Origin: Simmondsia chinensis | Taxonomy: Eukaryota; Streptophyta; Magnoliopsida; Caryophyllales; Simmondsiaceae | Direction of reading: 5' to 3' | Length of the DNA: 64,000 bases | NCBI GenBank assembly: GCA_018398585.1 | Contig: JAGTTD010000015.1 | Coordinates: 1,927,001 to 1,991,000, forward strand | Shown: in pieces, positions 10,612 through 21,278 of the stretch | Layout of the letters: each line of letters opens with the position of its first letter | Numbering within the stretch: the stretch's first letter is position 1 | Made by a program: the position numbers and the translations under genes | The notes under the pieces: model-generated | Told to the model about the DNA's origin: nothing | Databases searched by the model: none | The model's input: the letters and a program-made list of their open reading frames with translations, nothing else

Positions 10612-11890
10612 TGTTACAGCCCAAAAGGTATCCCACATCGGTGGGATCACCAAAAAATACCAATTTATATACTAGGGAAGCTACTCCACTTGCGGACACA
10701 CAAGGAAGGATATGATCAGAAACGACATCATAAGAGGTAAATTGGGCGTAGCCTCCATTGAAGATAAAGTAGGGGAGCAACGTCTGAGGTGGTTTGGGCA
10801 TGTCAGAAAGAGACCGGACAACGCTCCAGTCAGGAGATGCGAACACCCCCTAACTACACTAGGCAGAAGAGGCAGAGGCAGACCAAAGAAGAGATGGCTT
10901 GAGACGATCCGACAAGACCTCACCCACCTTAACCTTCAGGAGGAGATGACCTTAGATAGGGCCCTATGGAGAGCTAGCATAAGGGTAGTAAATGATCCAG
11001 ATGGAATAGGGTAGTCTTGGTCTCCACCTCATCTTTGTCTCTACCTTATCTATTCCTATCCCTTTCTCACTCTCTTTCTTCATCTCTTCTACCTCTATCT
11101 ATAGCCCTTTCTTTATATCCTTTTCTTTTCCCTCCATATTTGTGATTCGGTGCTTGTGCACACTTTTTTTTTATGTTTTTTTTTATGCTTTTGTTGCTTC
11201 TCATGTTGTCAGGTCTTGGGCTGATGGATGCGGATAAACTTTTTAGGCTGGGGGTCCTCGGAAACAGCCCTTCTTCAGGGTAGCCCCCTGGAGGGGGAAA
11301 GCTGCGTACATCTATCCTCCCCAGACCCTGCTTTTGCGGGAACCCTTGGAGGCACTGGGTTTGTTGTTGTTGTTGTTGTTGTTGGAAGCTACTCCACCTA
11401 TTGCCAATTGATTTTTGGATGAAACAATGGTATCAGAGCCGTCGATCCTCGGATCGATTCCAAGGAGCTCAGTTTGATATGGGACGGACCCTGTTCCGGA
11501 GTCATGCTCGATCCGGTATGGGACGGACAGTGTTCGATGGCCATACTGGACAAACCACTTATAACAGGCCTAAGTTTCGGAAAGGACTGCCTAGGAGAGG
11601 GCTACCTAGAGTAGAGTGAAGCCGTTCAGAGAAAAGGGCTACCTACTCAGAGTGAAGCCACCTAGAGTGAAACCGTCCATGAGAGGAGATGGCTACCTAG
11701 ATTAGAGTGAAGCTGTCAAGAGAAAAGGGCTACCTACTTAGAATGAAGCCGTAGAGAACGACAGTTGCGGAACGTGGTGGTTTGTTACAGCCCAAAAGGT
11801 ATCCCACATTGGTGAGATAATAAAAAAAAAATACCAATTTATATACTAGGGGAGCTACTCCACCCATTGTCAATAGGTTTGGAATTGAAC
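10612..11890 (+). mobile_element. Small non-coding LTR retrotransposon (TRIM-like) with nested LINE in its 5' LTR
   Basis: The 5' LTR starts TGTTACAGCCCAAAAGGTAT at 10612 and, after removing the nested LINE (10690-11384), ends at about 11426 (GGATGAAACA). A primer-binding site TGGTATCAGAGC follows at 11429-11440. The 3' LTR restarts with the same 20 bases at about 11784. The internal region (11441-11783) has no real ORF but holds imperfect repeats of a unit like AGGGCTACCTACTCAGAGTG. The end of the 3' LTR is degraded, so the right boundary is approximate. Confidence 0.7.
10690..11384 (+). mobile_element. 5'-truncated RTE-clade LINE with intact 3' end
   Basis: Positions 10712-11011 encode the extreme C-terminus of an RTE-type ORF: IRNDIIRGKLGVASIEDKVG, QRLRWFGHVRKRP, GRGRPKKRWLETIRQDL. 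A non-coding 3' region follows and ends with the tail TCCTCGGAAACAGCC, AGCTGCGTACATC, AGGCACTGGG and (TTG)n. The insert is framed by a perfect 13-bp TSD (GAAGCTACTCCAC) at 10677-10689 and 11385-11397, which shows that the tail is the true 3' terminus of this LINE copy. The tail is the same as that of the 5S-SINEs. Confidence 0.9.
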
Positions 11891-12119
11891 CTCCTTTGGT
11901 ATATGACATTGGAATTATTACTTTATTTGTTTCAAGATAAAAATTAAAATTTTTATTCTTTTTGAAAATTACATGACTTATTTTTGTTGATTTTGTAATG
12001 AAATCCTTACATTTATTTTAGCGTCAACGTGTGAAAGTGTCATTTTTTTAAAGTCGGATACACATTTATTTTAGGGTAATATTAATGTGTGAAAAAAGGT
12101 AATAGTTTCCATTATGTTG

Positions 12120-12473
12120 TGAAGCAATAATAAATCGACTAAGAAGGTGGGACAATAGGCAAGAATTCAAGGAACCGACGTATTGAGGAAAGAAATAAGT
12201 CATATGATGGAAACAAAGTTCAAGATCAGACTAGCAGATGGAACCAAAATAAAATTTAGCGTGGTAGATCAATGGGGCACCATTTTGAAAGAACACTTTT
12301 CCAGGTTATACTTAGTCTCCAAGCTGATATGTAGCTGTAGCATAGAGATACACGGAGTTGAACTTTTAACTGAAGAATGCATTTTACACCGAGAGAAGTG
12401 ATGGTAAAGCAGTTCTTTCAGGCTATGCAACTAACTGCAGGAGGCAACAACACGGTCATGGGGCATTTTCGCA
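12120..12473 (+). pseudogene. LINE reverse-transcriptase relic, upstream half (split by CACTA element)
   Basis: The ORF at 12183-12401 reads IRLADGTKIKFSVVDQWG and LKEHFSRLYLVSK, like the region after the reverse-transcriptase core in plant L1-type LINEs. The matching downstream part resumes at 16881, after the CACTA insertion. It is short and has stops, so non-functional. Confidence 0.6.
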
Positions 12474-12747
12474 CACTACAACAAAAAAGGTAGATTCTCG
12501 ATGCTTTTTTTTGTAATTATTGGTGCAAAAAAGGGCCGAGAATTTCATTGTTGGCACTTAGGACAAGCGCCGAGAAAGAAAACGCCGAGGAAAAAAAACG
12601 CCGAGGTTTTCGACGCTTATAAACGCCGAAAAATCTCAGCGCTTATTAATGTCGAGATTTTTCGAGTTTTTTAAATACCCTATTTTCCTTTCTTAGCATG
12701 GACATTTTACAAACAGCCTGTATTACCTATTTATTTGTGCATATTTT

Positions 12748-12750
<3 letters not shown>

Positions 12751-12820
<70 letters not shown>
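12751..12820. repeat. (CA)n(TA)n compound microsatellite
   Basis: A CA run followed by a TA run inside the left part of the CACTA element. Confidence 0.95.
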
Positions 12821-12824
<4 letters not shown>

Positions 12825-13043
12825 CTTAATAAAAAAATATCAACTAAACTGATAAATTTTTCATAAGACTCCGAATTCGACAATCAAAATATTACAACAT
12901 TGTCAATGTACTTTGATAGTTCAATACAAAATTTGAGATTCTTTCCACTCAAAATATCAATATAATTAATCTAATATCAACCAAAATAAAAAAAAAAAAT
13001 ACAATGCTAACTTAGTCAAGTACATTCTTCACAAATATATCAA

Positions 13044-15707
13044 TCAACCGAATGAGCTTGGCGTGCTTGGAGATGCAAAAAAATTTGAGGGTTCACCATC
13101 ACCTGATCCCGATTCATCTCTACCCTGTATAGACAACATAATAATAACATTACTTATGTACAAAATATCAATCTACCAGTTTACTATCACATAAATCAAT
13201 AACAATGAGCACATGAAATCATTCATCGGAACCCGTAAACCCTCAAGTGTCCACAATCCCTTTAGGAAGGGAAGTAGGAGTAGATAGAGGGAGGCCTAGG
13301 TTATGCTGCATCTCATGACTTCCATATCATGTGATTGCCACCTATTTAGATTGCCCTCCATTCTCATTTCCATCTGGTATGTGCTTGAAGCAAATGAAGA
13401 GTCTGCTACATCTTAAGGCGACAATACAGCACATGAGATTCCACTCTCTGCCACATCTTGCAAAGCACAATACATATGATTCAAATTATATCTTGTTGTC
13501 TAAAGTTAGGCTATTCCTCATATGGGAAAAATTGAAAGAGGGTTATCAATGAAGATATTAGAGAAAAGATTTAGTAGAAGAAGTGTCAAAACATCCAAAA
13601 ACCAAACCATCTTATCAAGCAGCAAGACAAGCATATCTGATCCAAAATTTTGCTTCACATAGTAAATTCATGTAGTTTCCCAAAAGTACCAACCCCAATG
13701 CCGCCTTTTGTCTCAATCATTCACATCATCAATTTCATTATTTACAAAGGATTAGAAAGGCAATTATTTGCATTATAGTACAAACAAATACAAATTAAAT
13801 AGATTATCTTACCAGATCAGCAACCGCAGTAACAATTGCTCGACCTTCTAATATCATTTGATTTGATGCTTGGCCAAAAGAAACAGCATCATAGATGGGT
13901 AGGAGCCTTCTCATTTGCTGCTTTACATTGGCCAATTCTATTTTCATATTTTGCAATTCGACATAATCACCGGTACGGTCGAGTCCCTTTTTCTTTAGTT
14001 CACCCCTGACTCCGTCTATATCACTCCTCTTCACGCCAAATCCATAGCCTACCGCTCGATAGCCCGGATTTTTCTGTTCATACATTAGCTCTGTAAATAC
14101 TTCCTCCTCGATTTCTGATCGAGGTCTGGAAGAAGATACAACTCGAGCCTCGACTATTTTTCTAGTTGTATCCTACAAAGAAGAGAAAAAGACATTAAAT
14201 ACATTTAAATTAAAAGAAATGTGAGATAATAATAAAACCCACCATAAATTCTTGCGAAACAGTGTTCTTAAAAAAGTCACCACTTTTCCTTGTATGTGTT
14301 TCCTGGTAAAATTTTATACTGGTGGGCTTCCTCCCTTTGTCAATTTCCTACAATCAACACGTCAACATAAGTCTTAACTAATTTAAAAGGTAGATAGTAA
14401 TAATACACTAAACATATACTGAAATCCTTACAAAACTATCTCTTTTATTCGCATAACTTGTTGAACCAGTCGTGTGAAACTGATTCTGCTTGGCTCGCGC
14501 TTCTTTACTGCATTTACTCTTCTCCTGACATTGGAAATCAACATCAATCCAAGAAAAACTTTACATTCATAATCAATATCAATCTGCTTCCCCTTTTTTA
14601 ACAAATAAAAAATTACTTAAAAAGAAATTGTTTTATTGCCTTGTGGAGAAAACAAAAATTGTACCAAAGTTATCCATTGGTCACGATTAACTCCTTGTGG
14701 CACTGTTGCAATAACTTCGGCCTCAGTTTTTCCCTCTTCGCAATATGCTGCTTTTAAACTAGTCTTATAACCCCTCCACATTTTGCCAAGATGCTGTAGT
14801 ATTGATTTATCAATTAATACATCATCGGGAATTAAAAATTTTTCCTAAAACATAAAATCCAACAATAATGTCACAAAAAGGCAAAGGAATAGTAAGAAGG
14901 CATAAAGCAATAGTTGTACTAGTAAGAGAGCAACCACATTTCAGTGCTATATCCACTCTAGCAGGTACTTACTATAACCTAAATAATACATTTTATACAT
15001 TTCACTCGAGCAGTAAAATTTGTGTCACTAACCTATTGCCAATTATACTATTGAATTAAATTAACACAATTAAGAGTATAAAACCTTAATTAATACAATG
15101 ATAAAGTTCAGAAACTTCAGACATACATATTATATCATATATATAAAGTAAACTTCAGATATAAATAATACTTACTCGAATAACCTCAATAGCTTCTGCT
15201 TTGTATTGTTAATTCATCGTACGCCAATCTTTTACTCCGAGCGGACAAAACCGTCCCGTTTTGGCAACCTCTCCAATAAACCGGACCAACAAATCGCCAC
15301 CCTTTCTAATTGGTTGGCGTAGGTCATTGAACCGCACAATAACTCTTATACCTTCAGGAAGATGCCATAATTCCTTAACCGGTATCGTCCTTAAGGTACT
15401 CAAGTTACCTTGGCCATCTATTAACCATTAAGATATACCATTACTTTTCTAATCGATTGAAAAATTATTACCATAATTAATGCTATTCATATGTAAATTT
15501 AATACTATAAAATTGAAAACATTTACCGATAAGTTGAAGTAGCTCCCTCTCATCAAATGGCACGTTAGTGGACTAAACACCAACATCCCTCACTGGTCCC
15601 TCTGCTTGAGATGTTGACACTCTTCGCCGATTGTCATCACCTCTTTCATGTTCCGGTGTTGGTGTTGATGACTGCACTGATTTGCTGCTTCTAAAACACC
15701 TCCTCAT
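13044..15707 (-). pseudogene. TNP1-like CACTA protein gene (plant transposase, Ptta/En/Spm, Transposase_24), two in-frame stops
   Basis: Seven exons with consistent phases can be read: 15707-15527, 15417-15176, 14844-14665, 14524-14432, 14347-14243, 14172-13813 and 13124-13044 (stop TGA). They total 414 codons including the stop. The third exon reads IPDDVLIDKSILQHLGKMWR and VNRDQWITL; the fourth ends TTGSTSYANKRDSF; the sixth holds MYEQKNPGYRAVGYGFGVKR and an amphipathic coiled-coil-like stretch (ELQNMKIELANVKQQMRRLL). These are typical of Transposase_24 accessory proteins, which bind element ends. TAG interrupts the first exon (after RDVGV) and TAA the second (after DWRTMN); the reading frame continues sensibly after both. 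The splice sites remain good, so the decay is recent. Expression and function are unlikely unless the stops are bypassed. Confidence 0.85.
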
Positions 15708-16346
15708 TGTGAATCCACGCTTTTTCAAAAACAGAAGAATTAGTAGATGTATGATACAACTTGCAATCAAATTACCTAAAAGTTGAAAAAAGTTAAGAGT
15801 TCATAAGACAAATATTTAATCAACCAATCAAAACATATACAAATATCATCTCGACATATGATTAATGGGACTTAGGAGAAGTTAGAAATTAAAGTAAAAT
15901 ACATGAGTTCCTTATAATCAATTTTAATCCTCTAATGTGAAGGTTTCATCTAAACAAGGGATATAGCAATAAAGTTTTATTTTTCAAAATTCAAAAATTA
16001 TGAAATCGATATCTAATCTCCCTAACATTAAAAAATTGAACTCACAAGCGCCACCAACACATAATTTTAAACATCAACAGTAACACAAGAATTTCGTCAA
16101 AACAACAATCTTTTATATTAAACAATTCGAAGGATGAGATGCAACGATAGAATCATTCGAACCATAGCATTAAGGATACGCATGAAGCAGGGGAAAGTGT
16201 GAAACGAAGATAATACAAAACTGTAATACAACTACTTCAACCAACTCAAATAATATAACACTTGTAGAAGAATAAGCAGTCTAATAAAAATAAAAACCGA
16301 AACTAGGGCAAGGACATCACTTACTAACAGTAAAGCAAGAGCAACT

Positions 16347-16612
16347 GTGAAATCGGAAGGTGAGGGTGAGAGACGAACGCCGGCGGCGACGGTGAGAGGC
16401 GACAGTGAAAGGCGAACGCTGGCGGCGATGGTGAGACGCGAACGCTGGCGGCGAGGGCTGGGCGGTGGAGACGACGCGTTTGGAAATCGGAAGGTGAGGG
16501 CGAGAGACGAACGTGGTGGCGACAGTAAGACGCGAATGCCGGCGGCGAAGTCTAGGTGGTGGAGACGACGCGTTTGGAAATCGAAAGGTGAGGGTGAGAG
16601 ACGAACGTGGCG
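16347..16612. repeat. GC-rich tandem repeat in CACTA right subterminal region
   Basis: Units of roughly 100 bp share GAGACGACGCGTTTGGAAAT and GGTGAGGGTGAGAGACGAAC, with internal GGCGGCGA motifs. It lies upstream of the TNP1-like gene, where a promoter would be. The Arg-rich ORF read across it on the plus strand is a by-product of the repeats. Confidence 0.7.
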
Positions 16613-16880
16613 GCGAGGGTGAGAGACAAATGGCGAGCTCGAGGGTGAGAGTCGATTTCGCAGTGGCGGCGAGGTGAGAAATGAGGGTTAGGGTTTGCGG
16701 GGGTATATATACCCGATAATATTCTTGGTGCTTATAAGAGCCGAGATTTTTTGCGTCGTTTAAAAACGCGGAGAATTTTCGACGCTTTGTCTCGACGCAT
16801 TTAAGCGCCGAGATTTCTCGACATTTGCATAAACGCCGATAATTATGCGTCGAGAATCACCCTTTTTTGTTGTAGTGGCA

Positions 16881-17290
16881 CTGCACAAGAGGAGCCTTAG
16901 ATAGTCTTATCCCTTACTGAAAGTGTGTGGTCTAAATTTCCTTGTCCTTTCAACACTGTCAACTTGTTGTGCGGGGTTCGGAAAGAACCATCACCACCTA
17001 AACTAGAGTTGTTGTTACGGATGACACTTCTTGGTAGATTAAGTATCAAGGATGGACTTTGTCTGCTTAGAACCTTACTGGAGAGATCATATTACACGTG
17101 CTTTGTGTAAGGAAGGCAGAAACTGCGGACCATTTGTTCTTTCGTGCAAGAAGGCATGGCTTTTATGGACTAAATGGATGCATTGGTGGGGGGTCGTGTT
17201 TGTTGGCTATGGTTAAGGATTTCTTCCATCCAAAATTAGTCAAGGCTACAAGTAACTGAAGCAATTGTTTGGACCCCAATTTGTTAATGA
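16881..17290 (+). pseudogene. LINE zinc-binding (zf-RVT) relic, downstream half
   Basis: It encodes GVRKEPSPPKLELLLRMTLL, GRLSIKDGLC and, after a frameshift, KAETADHLFFRARRHGF, matching the zf-RVT domain at the C-terminus of plant LINE reverse transcriptases. With 12120-12473 it forms one relic interrupted by the CACTA element. Confidence 0.65.
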
Positions 17291-17755
17291 TCCTTTCAGA
17301 ATTACTTATATATTAGTTTGCTTCCATCACTTATCACGAATCAGAATTGAAAAAATAATACATGATATACAATAATTACATATATCCATGTATAAGTAAC
17401 CCGCTCATTAGCCAGAAGAAAGTGTGATGCACATTATTCTTCGTGAGTAGTATGGATTGTTTCAATACAAATGAAATGGGATCGTGTTTCAAGGGGGTAT
17501 TATGCTAAATGAAGGACATGTTTTACAGTGTTTCAATGCATTGAGGCTATTGGGTGAACGCATGGTGTAAAAACTTCCCATACAAAGCAGAAGAAGTGGC
17601 AAAGTGCATTGATTACATTGAATTGCGGCCCAATCGACATTAGTCTGTTGACCACACCAGGGTTGGTTTTGGGTAAGTCATACCACACACCAGAGTTAAC
17701 GACATATATACATTTAATTATAAGGATGGAAAGAAACATATTTTTTTAAATAAAA

Positions 17756-17936
17756 AAACAAATTATTTTCTGCATTACAACATATGCATAAAATAGTGTT
17801 TTTTTTTTTTATAAATAAAATTAGAATAAAAATTTTCTAAACAAAAAGACCCCTATTAAAAACACATATGCATAAAATAGTGTTTCTCTTTTAAAGAAAA
17901 ATATTTTTTTAATAAAAGAAAAAATTATTTTCTACG
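17756..17936. repeat. Local duplication next to MULE element
   Basis: Segments holding CATATGCATAAAATAGTGTT recur at about 17782, 17864 and 18692 with shared flanks, showing a local duplication of an AT-rich unit before the MULE insertion at 17946. Confidence 0.55.
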
Positions 17937-17945
17937 TTACAACAT

Positions 17946-18685
17946 GAGTCGGTTCCCAAAATAATGCTGAAAAATAAAAAAATAAAAAAAATAATGCCAA
18001 AAAATAAATAATTCCCAATCTACAGTTGTAAAACGCGTCTTTAAGACGCGTTTCATGTGAAAATAAACCGCGTTCGCGGTTTATTTGAATATAAACCGTG
18101 TCTTTAAGACGCGGTTCATATTATTGTAAAAGACAAGTCTTGAAGTCAAGGACGCCCACGCTCGAAACGAATTCAAAATGAAATGGATGAAATGACTATA
18201 CACGAAGGGTCACATGTAGATTTTGTAAGAGAAAATGCCATAATGTATTCACATGCAAAATGAAAAAGGAGCACAGGGCTCGGTTAGCAGCTAGTAGCAG
18301 TGAAATATATGACGGTAATATTTATTTATGTTTCATTTTTTTGAACATTTATTTATGTTTTATTTATATTATTTTTTATATAGTAGTTCGTTATTTATAT
18401 ATATCTATTAGTTTGTTATTTATGTTTTTAAACTCATAAAGCAATATAACCGCGTTTACTAAACGCGGTTATTATGATTATAAACCGCGTTTACTAAATG
18501 CGGTTTATGCTTATATAATTTTTTGTTCTTGATGCGGTTATTTTTATATATAACCGCTTTTTGTGAACGCGGTTTAATATAACAGCGTTTATAAAACGCG
18601 GTTCAACAGTAGATTGGTAAATATTTATTTTAAGCATTATTTTTTTTATTTTTTTATTTTTCAGCATTATTTTGGGAACCGACTC
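17946..18685 (+). mobile_element. Non-autonomous MULE-type element 1 with palindrome arrays
   Basis: The terminal inverted repeats begin GAGTCGGTTCCCAAAATAAT and end with the inverse. A 9-bp TSD TTACAACAT lies at 17937-17945 and 18686-18694. Subterminal regions contain short perfect or near-perfect palindromes: ACGCGTCTTTAAGACGCGT, AAACCGCGTTCGCGGTTT and AACCGCGTTTACTAAACGCG. The centre (about 18190-18310) reads CRFCKRKCHNVFTCKMKKEH in one frame, like a zinc-knuckle fragment of MULE transposases, but no long ORF remains. Confidence 0.88.
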
Positions 18686-18779
18686 TTACAACATATGCAT
18701 AAAATAGTATTTCTCTTTTAAAATAAAATCAGAATAAAAAATTTATGAACAAAAATACCCCTATTGAAAACACATTTCG

Positions 18780-19296
18780 GCTGCACTTGGTTTAGCTTTT
18801 TAATAGCTTAAAGCTGTGAAAAAGATCTAGTTGACTATAAAGCTTGCATTTGGTTGAGAAAAGAGATTTTTTTTTACATCTTTTCACAACTTAAATAGAA
18901 AGATGAAAAATCTATTTTATAACTAGGCAGAAAAAGATGCAAAACTGAATTTTTTTCACAGCTTATTTCAGAAATATGTTTTAAAAGGCTCTATTAACAT
19001 TAAATTTTCATCACCATAACCTCGTTTTACTTATTATCACCAACTCCACTCATGACCACCCTTTTTATGCCCATGGGTCGCTATACTTACCCTCCACTAC
19101 CATGACCAACTATTATCATGATTCCGTCTTACCTATTATTATTAATTAATTTATATTATTAAGTCATTTTTATGTTTATAATAAATAATTTTTTTTAAAC
19201 TTGCATCCAAACACTTTATTATTTAAAAAAAATCTTTCTGTACTGCACAACCAAACACTTCACTATAACAGATCTTAAATAGATATATCTTATTGA
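18780..19296. repeat. MITE-like AT-rich spacer between the two MULEs
   Basis: The ends look related as an inverted repeat (GCACTTGGTTTAGCTTTT near 18783; CACAACCAAACACTTC near 19246). There is no coding potential. Boundaries are approximate. Confidence 0.4.
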
Positions 19297-19305
19297 AACA
19301 TATAA

Positions 19306-20071
19306 GAGTCGGCTCCCAAAATAATGTTGAAAAATAAAAAAATAAAAAAAATAATGCTAAAAAATAAATATTTACCAATCTACTGTTGAACCGTGTTTTA
19401 TAAACGCGGTTATATTAAACCGCGTTCACAAAAAGCGGTTATATGTAAAAATAACCGCATCAAGAACAAAAAATTATATAAGCATAAACCGCGTTTAGTA
19501 AATGCAGTTTACCATCATAATAACCGTGTTTAGTAAACGTGGTTATATTGCTTTATGAGTTAAAAAACATAAATAACAAACTAATAGATATATATAAATA
19601 ACGAACTACTATATAAAAAATAATATAAATAAAACATAAATAAATGTTCAAAAAAATGAAACATAAATAAATATTACCGTCATACATTTCACTGCTACTA
19701 GCTGCTAACCAAGCCCTGTGCTCCTTTTTCATCTTGCATGTGAATACATTATGGCATTTTCTCTTACAAAATCTACATGTGACCCTTCGTGTATAGTCAT
19801 TTCATCCATTTCATTTTGAATTCGTTTCGAGCGTGGGCGTCCTTGACTTCAAGACTTGTCTTTTACAATAATATGAACCGCGTCTTAAAGACGCGGTTTA
19901 GTTGTATTTGAACCGCGTCTTAAAGACGCGGTTTATATTCAAATAAACCGCGAACGCGGTTTATTTTCACATGAAACGCGTCTTAAAGACGCGTTTTACA
20001 ACTGTAGATTGGGAATTATTTATTTTTTGGCATTATTTTTTTTTTTTCAGCATTATTTTGGGAACCGACTC
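19306..20071 (-). mobile_element. Non-autonomous MULE-type element 2, inverted relative to element 1
   Basis: It has the same ends (GAGTCGGCTCCCAAAATAAT, inverse at right) and a different 9-bp TSD, AACATATAA (19297-19305 and 20072-20080), so it is an independent insertion and not a duplication of element 1. The internal order is reversed. It carries one additional palindromic unit (AACCGCGTCTTAAAGACGCG appears twice), which accounts for most of its extra length (766 against 740 bp). Confidence 0.88.
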
Positions 20072-20509
20072 AACATATAAGCCAAAAAAAGATAAGCTAA
20101 AATAAGCTGAACCAAATACACACTTCACAACAGTGCTTCTACAAAAAAGTAACTTCAGGAAAGGAAAAAAAAAAAAAAAGTTTTTTCATAACCCGCCATT
20201 AGTCTTGGGCTTTTCCTAGTGGCACCATCCAAATTTATGAAAGCAACATCTAGAAGTGACCATGGGGCAGGCTTATATATATATATAACATATAATACAA
20301 TTATAGCAGTACCTTATAAAATTATAAATATATTTTATAAAATAAACTATATTATAACTTGTTAAAAAATACAGCCATAATAATATAATAGTACGTTATA
20401 AAATCACAAATATATTTTATAAAATTAAATGTATTATAATTTATTAAAAATACAATTATAATGATATAAATACAAAATACAACTGTAAAATAAACTATAA
20501 TGCCCAAAT

Positions 20510-20690
20510 GCGCACTAAATATTGGGGCAAAAGCCCCCAATAGGCCGGCGCAAGCTCATGCCCATGTGGGCCTAGGCCAGGCCCAAGCCTCTGTTTTGAG
20601 GAGGCCCTTGGGCCCGGCCCACACAGGCTGTTTCGAGCCGGGTTTCGGACCGACCCGCCCCATTGGCCACCTCTAACCACATCCTAGTAT
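20510..20690. repeat. GC-rich hAT-like repeat fragment
   Basis: An abrupt GC-rich island of GGGCCCGGCCC-type repeats ends in CCCCATTGGCCACCTCTA, which resembles one end of plant hAT-type elements. Only one end is visible. The Pro/Gly-rich ORF across it is not a gene. Confidence 0.4.
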
Positions 20691-21117
20691 AACAAATTAT
20701 GACAAGGAAGCCCACCGGAGCCTTGTCTCAGTGATAGAAGACAAGTGAGAAGATATAGTATATTGCTTTCGGCCAAAAGATTTGAAATTTAATCCCCCGC
20801 CCCCCTACCTCTCCGTATGGAATTCCTGACTTAACTGGCTCTTATGGTGTGTGGACCATCCCATAAATTAAAATTTATCGGATAATTGAATTTCACGTCA
20901 GGGAAAAAAACAAACTAAAATAAGGTGAAATAAGTGATGTTACGTTTGATATATGTAATTGCAACTTGATAGTACATTTTTCTTAACCATTCAAAATTTG
21001 TGCTGCTTTTTGGTCCCCCTAGACATTGAATTATTGGACCATCGACCTCTTTTTCATTACTTTAACGTGGTATGTGATGTAACACAGCCCGCCTTCTTAA
21101 ATTTTTTTTATGCTCTA

Positions 21118-21245
21118 GTTTTTTAGGTACTCGGATACAACCTCTTTTTAGAATAATATTTTGAAGGGATAGGGTTACGTATATCTCCCCTCCCAAATCT
21201 TGTTTTGGTGGGAGCCCTTGTAGCATTGAGACGGTTGTTGTTGTT
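21118..21245 (+). mobile_element. Diverged LINE/SINE tail copy
   Basis: It has ACTCGGATACAACCTC, GGTTACGTATATCTC, GGTGGGAGCCCTTGTAGCAT and a (TTG)4 end. No 5S head and no clear TSD. Confidence 0.7.
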
Positions 21246-21278
21246 CTAGATTTGGGGGGTTATTATAGCAGTAACTAG

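Larger units (their letters stand above)
12474..16877. mobile_element. CACTA (En/Spm) DNA transposon, complete ends, TNP1-type gene only
   Basis: The left end is CACTACAACAAAAAAGGTAG and the right end is the inverse, CCCTTTTTTGTTGTAGTG. A 3-bp TSD GCA lies at 12471-12473 and 16878-16880. Subterminal regions at both ends carry repeated short motifs of the type CGCCGAGAA/CGTCGAGAA in both orientations, as expected of transposase-binding sites. The only gene found is a TNP1-like (Transposase_24) gene on the minus strand. No DDE transposase (TNP2) was seen, so this 4.4-kb element is non-autonomous. Confidence 0.93.

Noticed and set aside
16347..16622. 91-aa Arg-rich ORF
   Set aside because: It is read from GC-rich tandem repeats inside the CACTA element, on the strand opposite to the element's gene, with no family match.
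18000..20060. CRISPR-like or phage-like repeat arrays
   Set aside because: The spaced palindromes are irregular, in a plant genome, and inside elements with TIRs and 9-bp TSDs.
20495..20680. 61-aa Gly/Pro/Arg-rich ORF
   Set aside because: It lies in a GC-rich repeated element end, without a family match.
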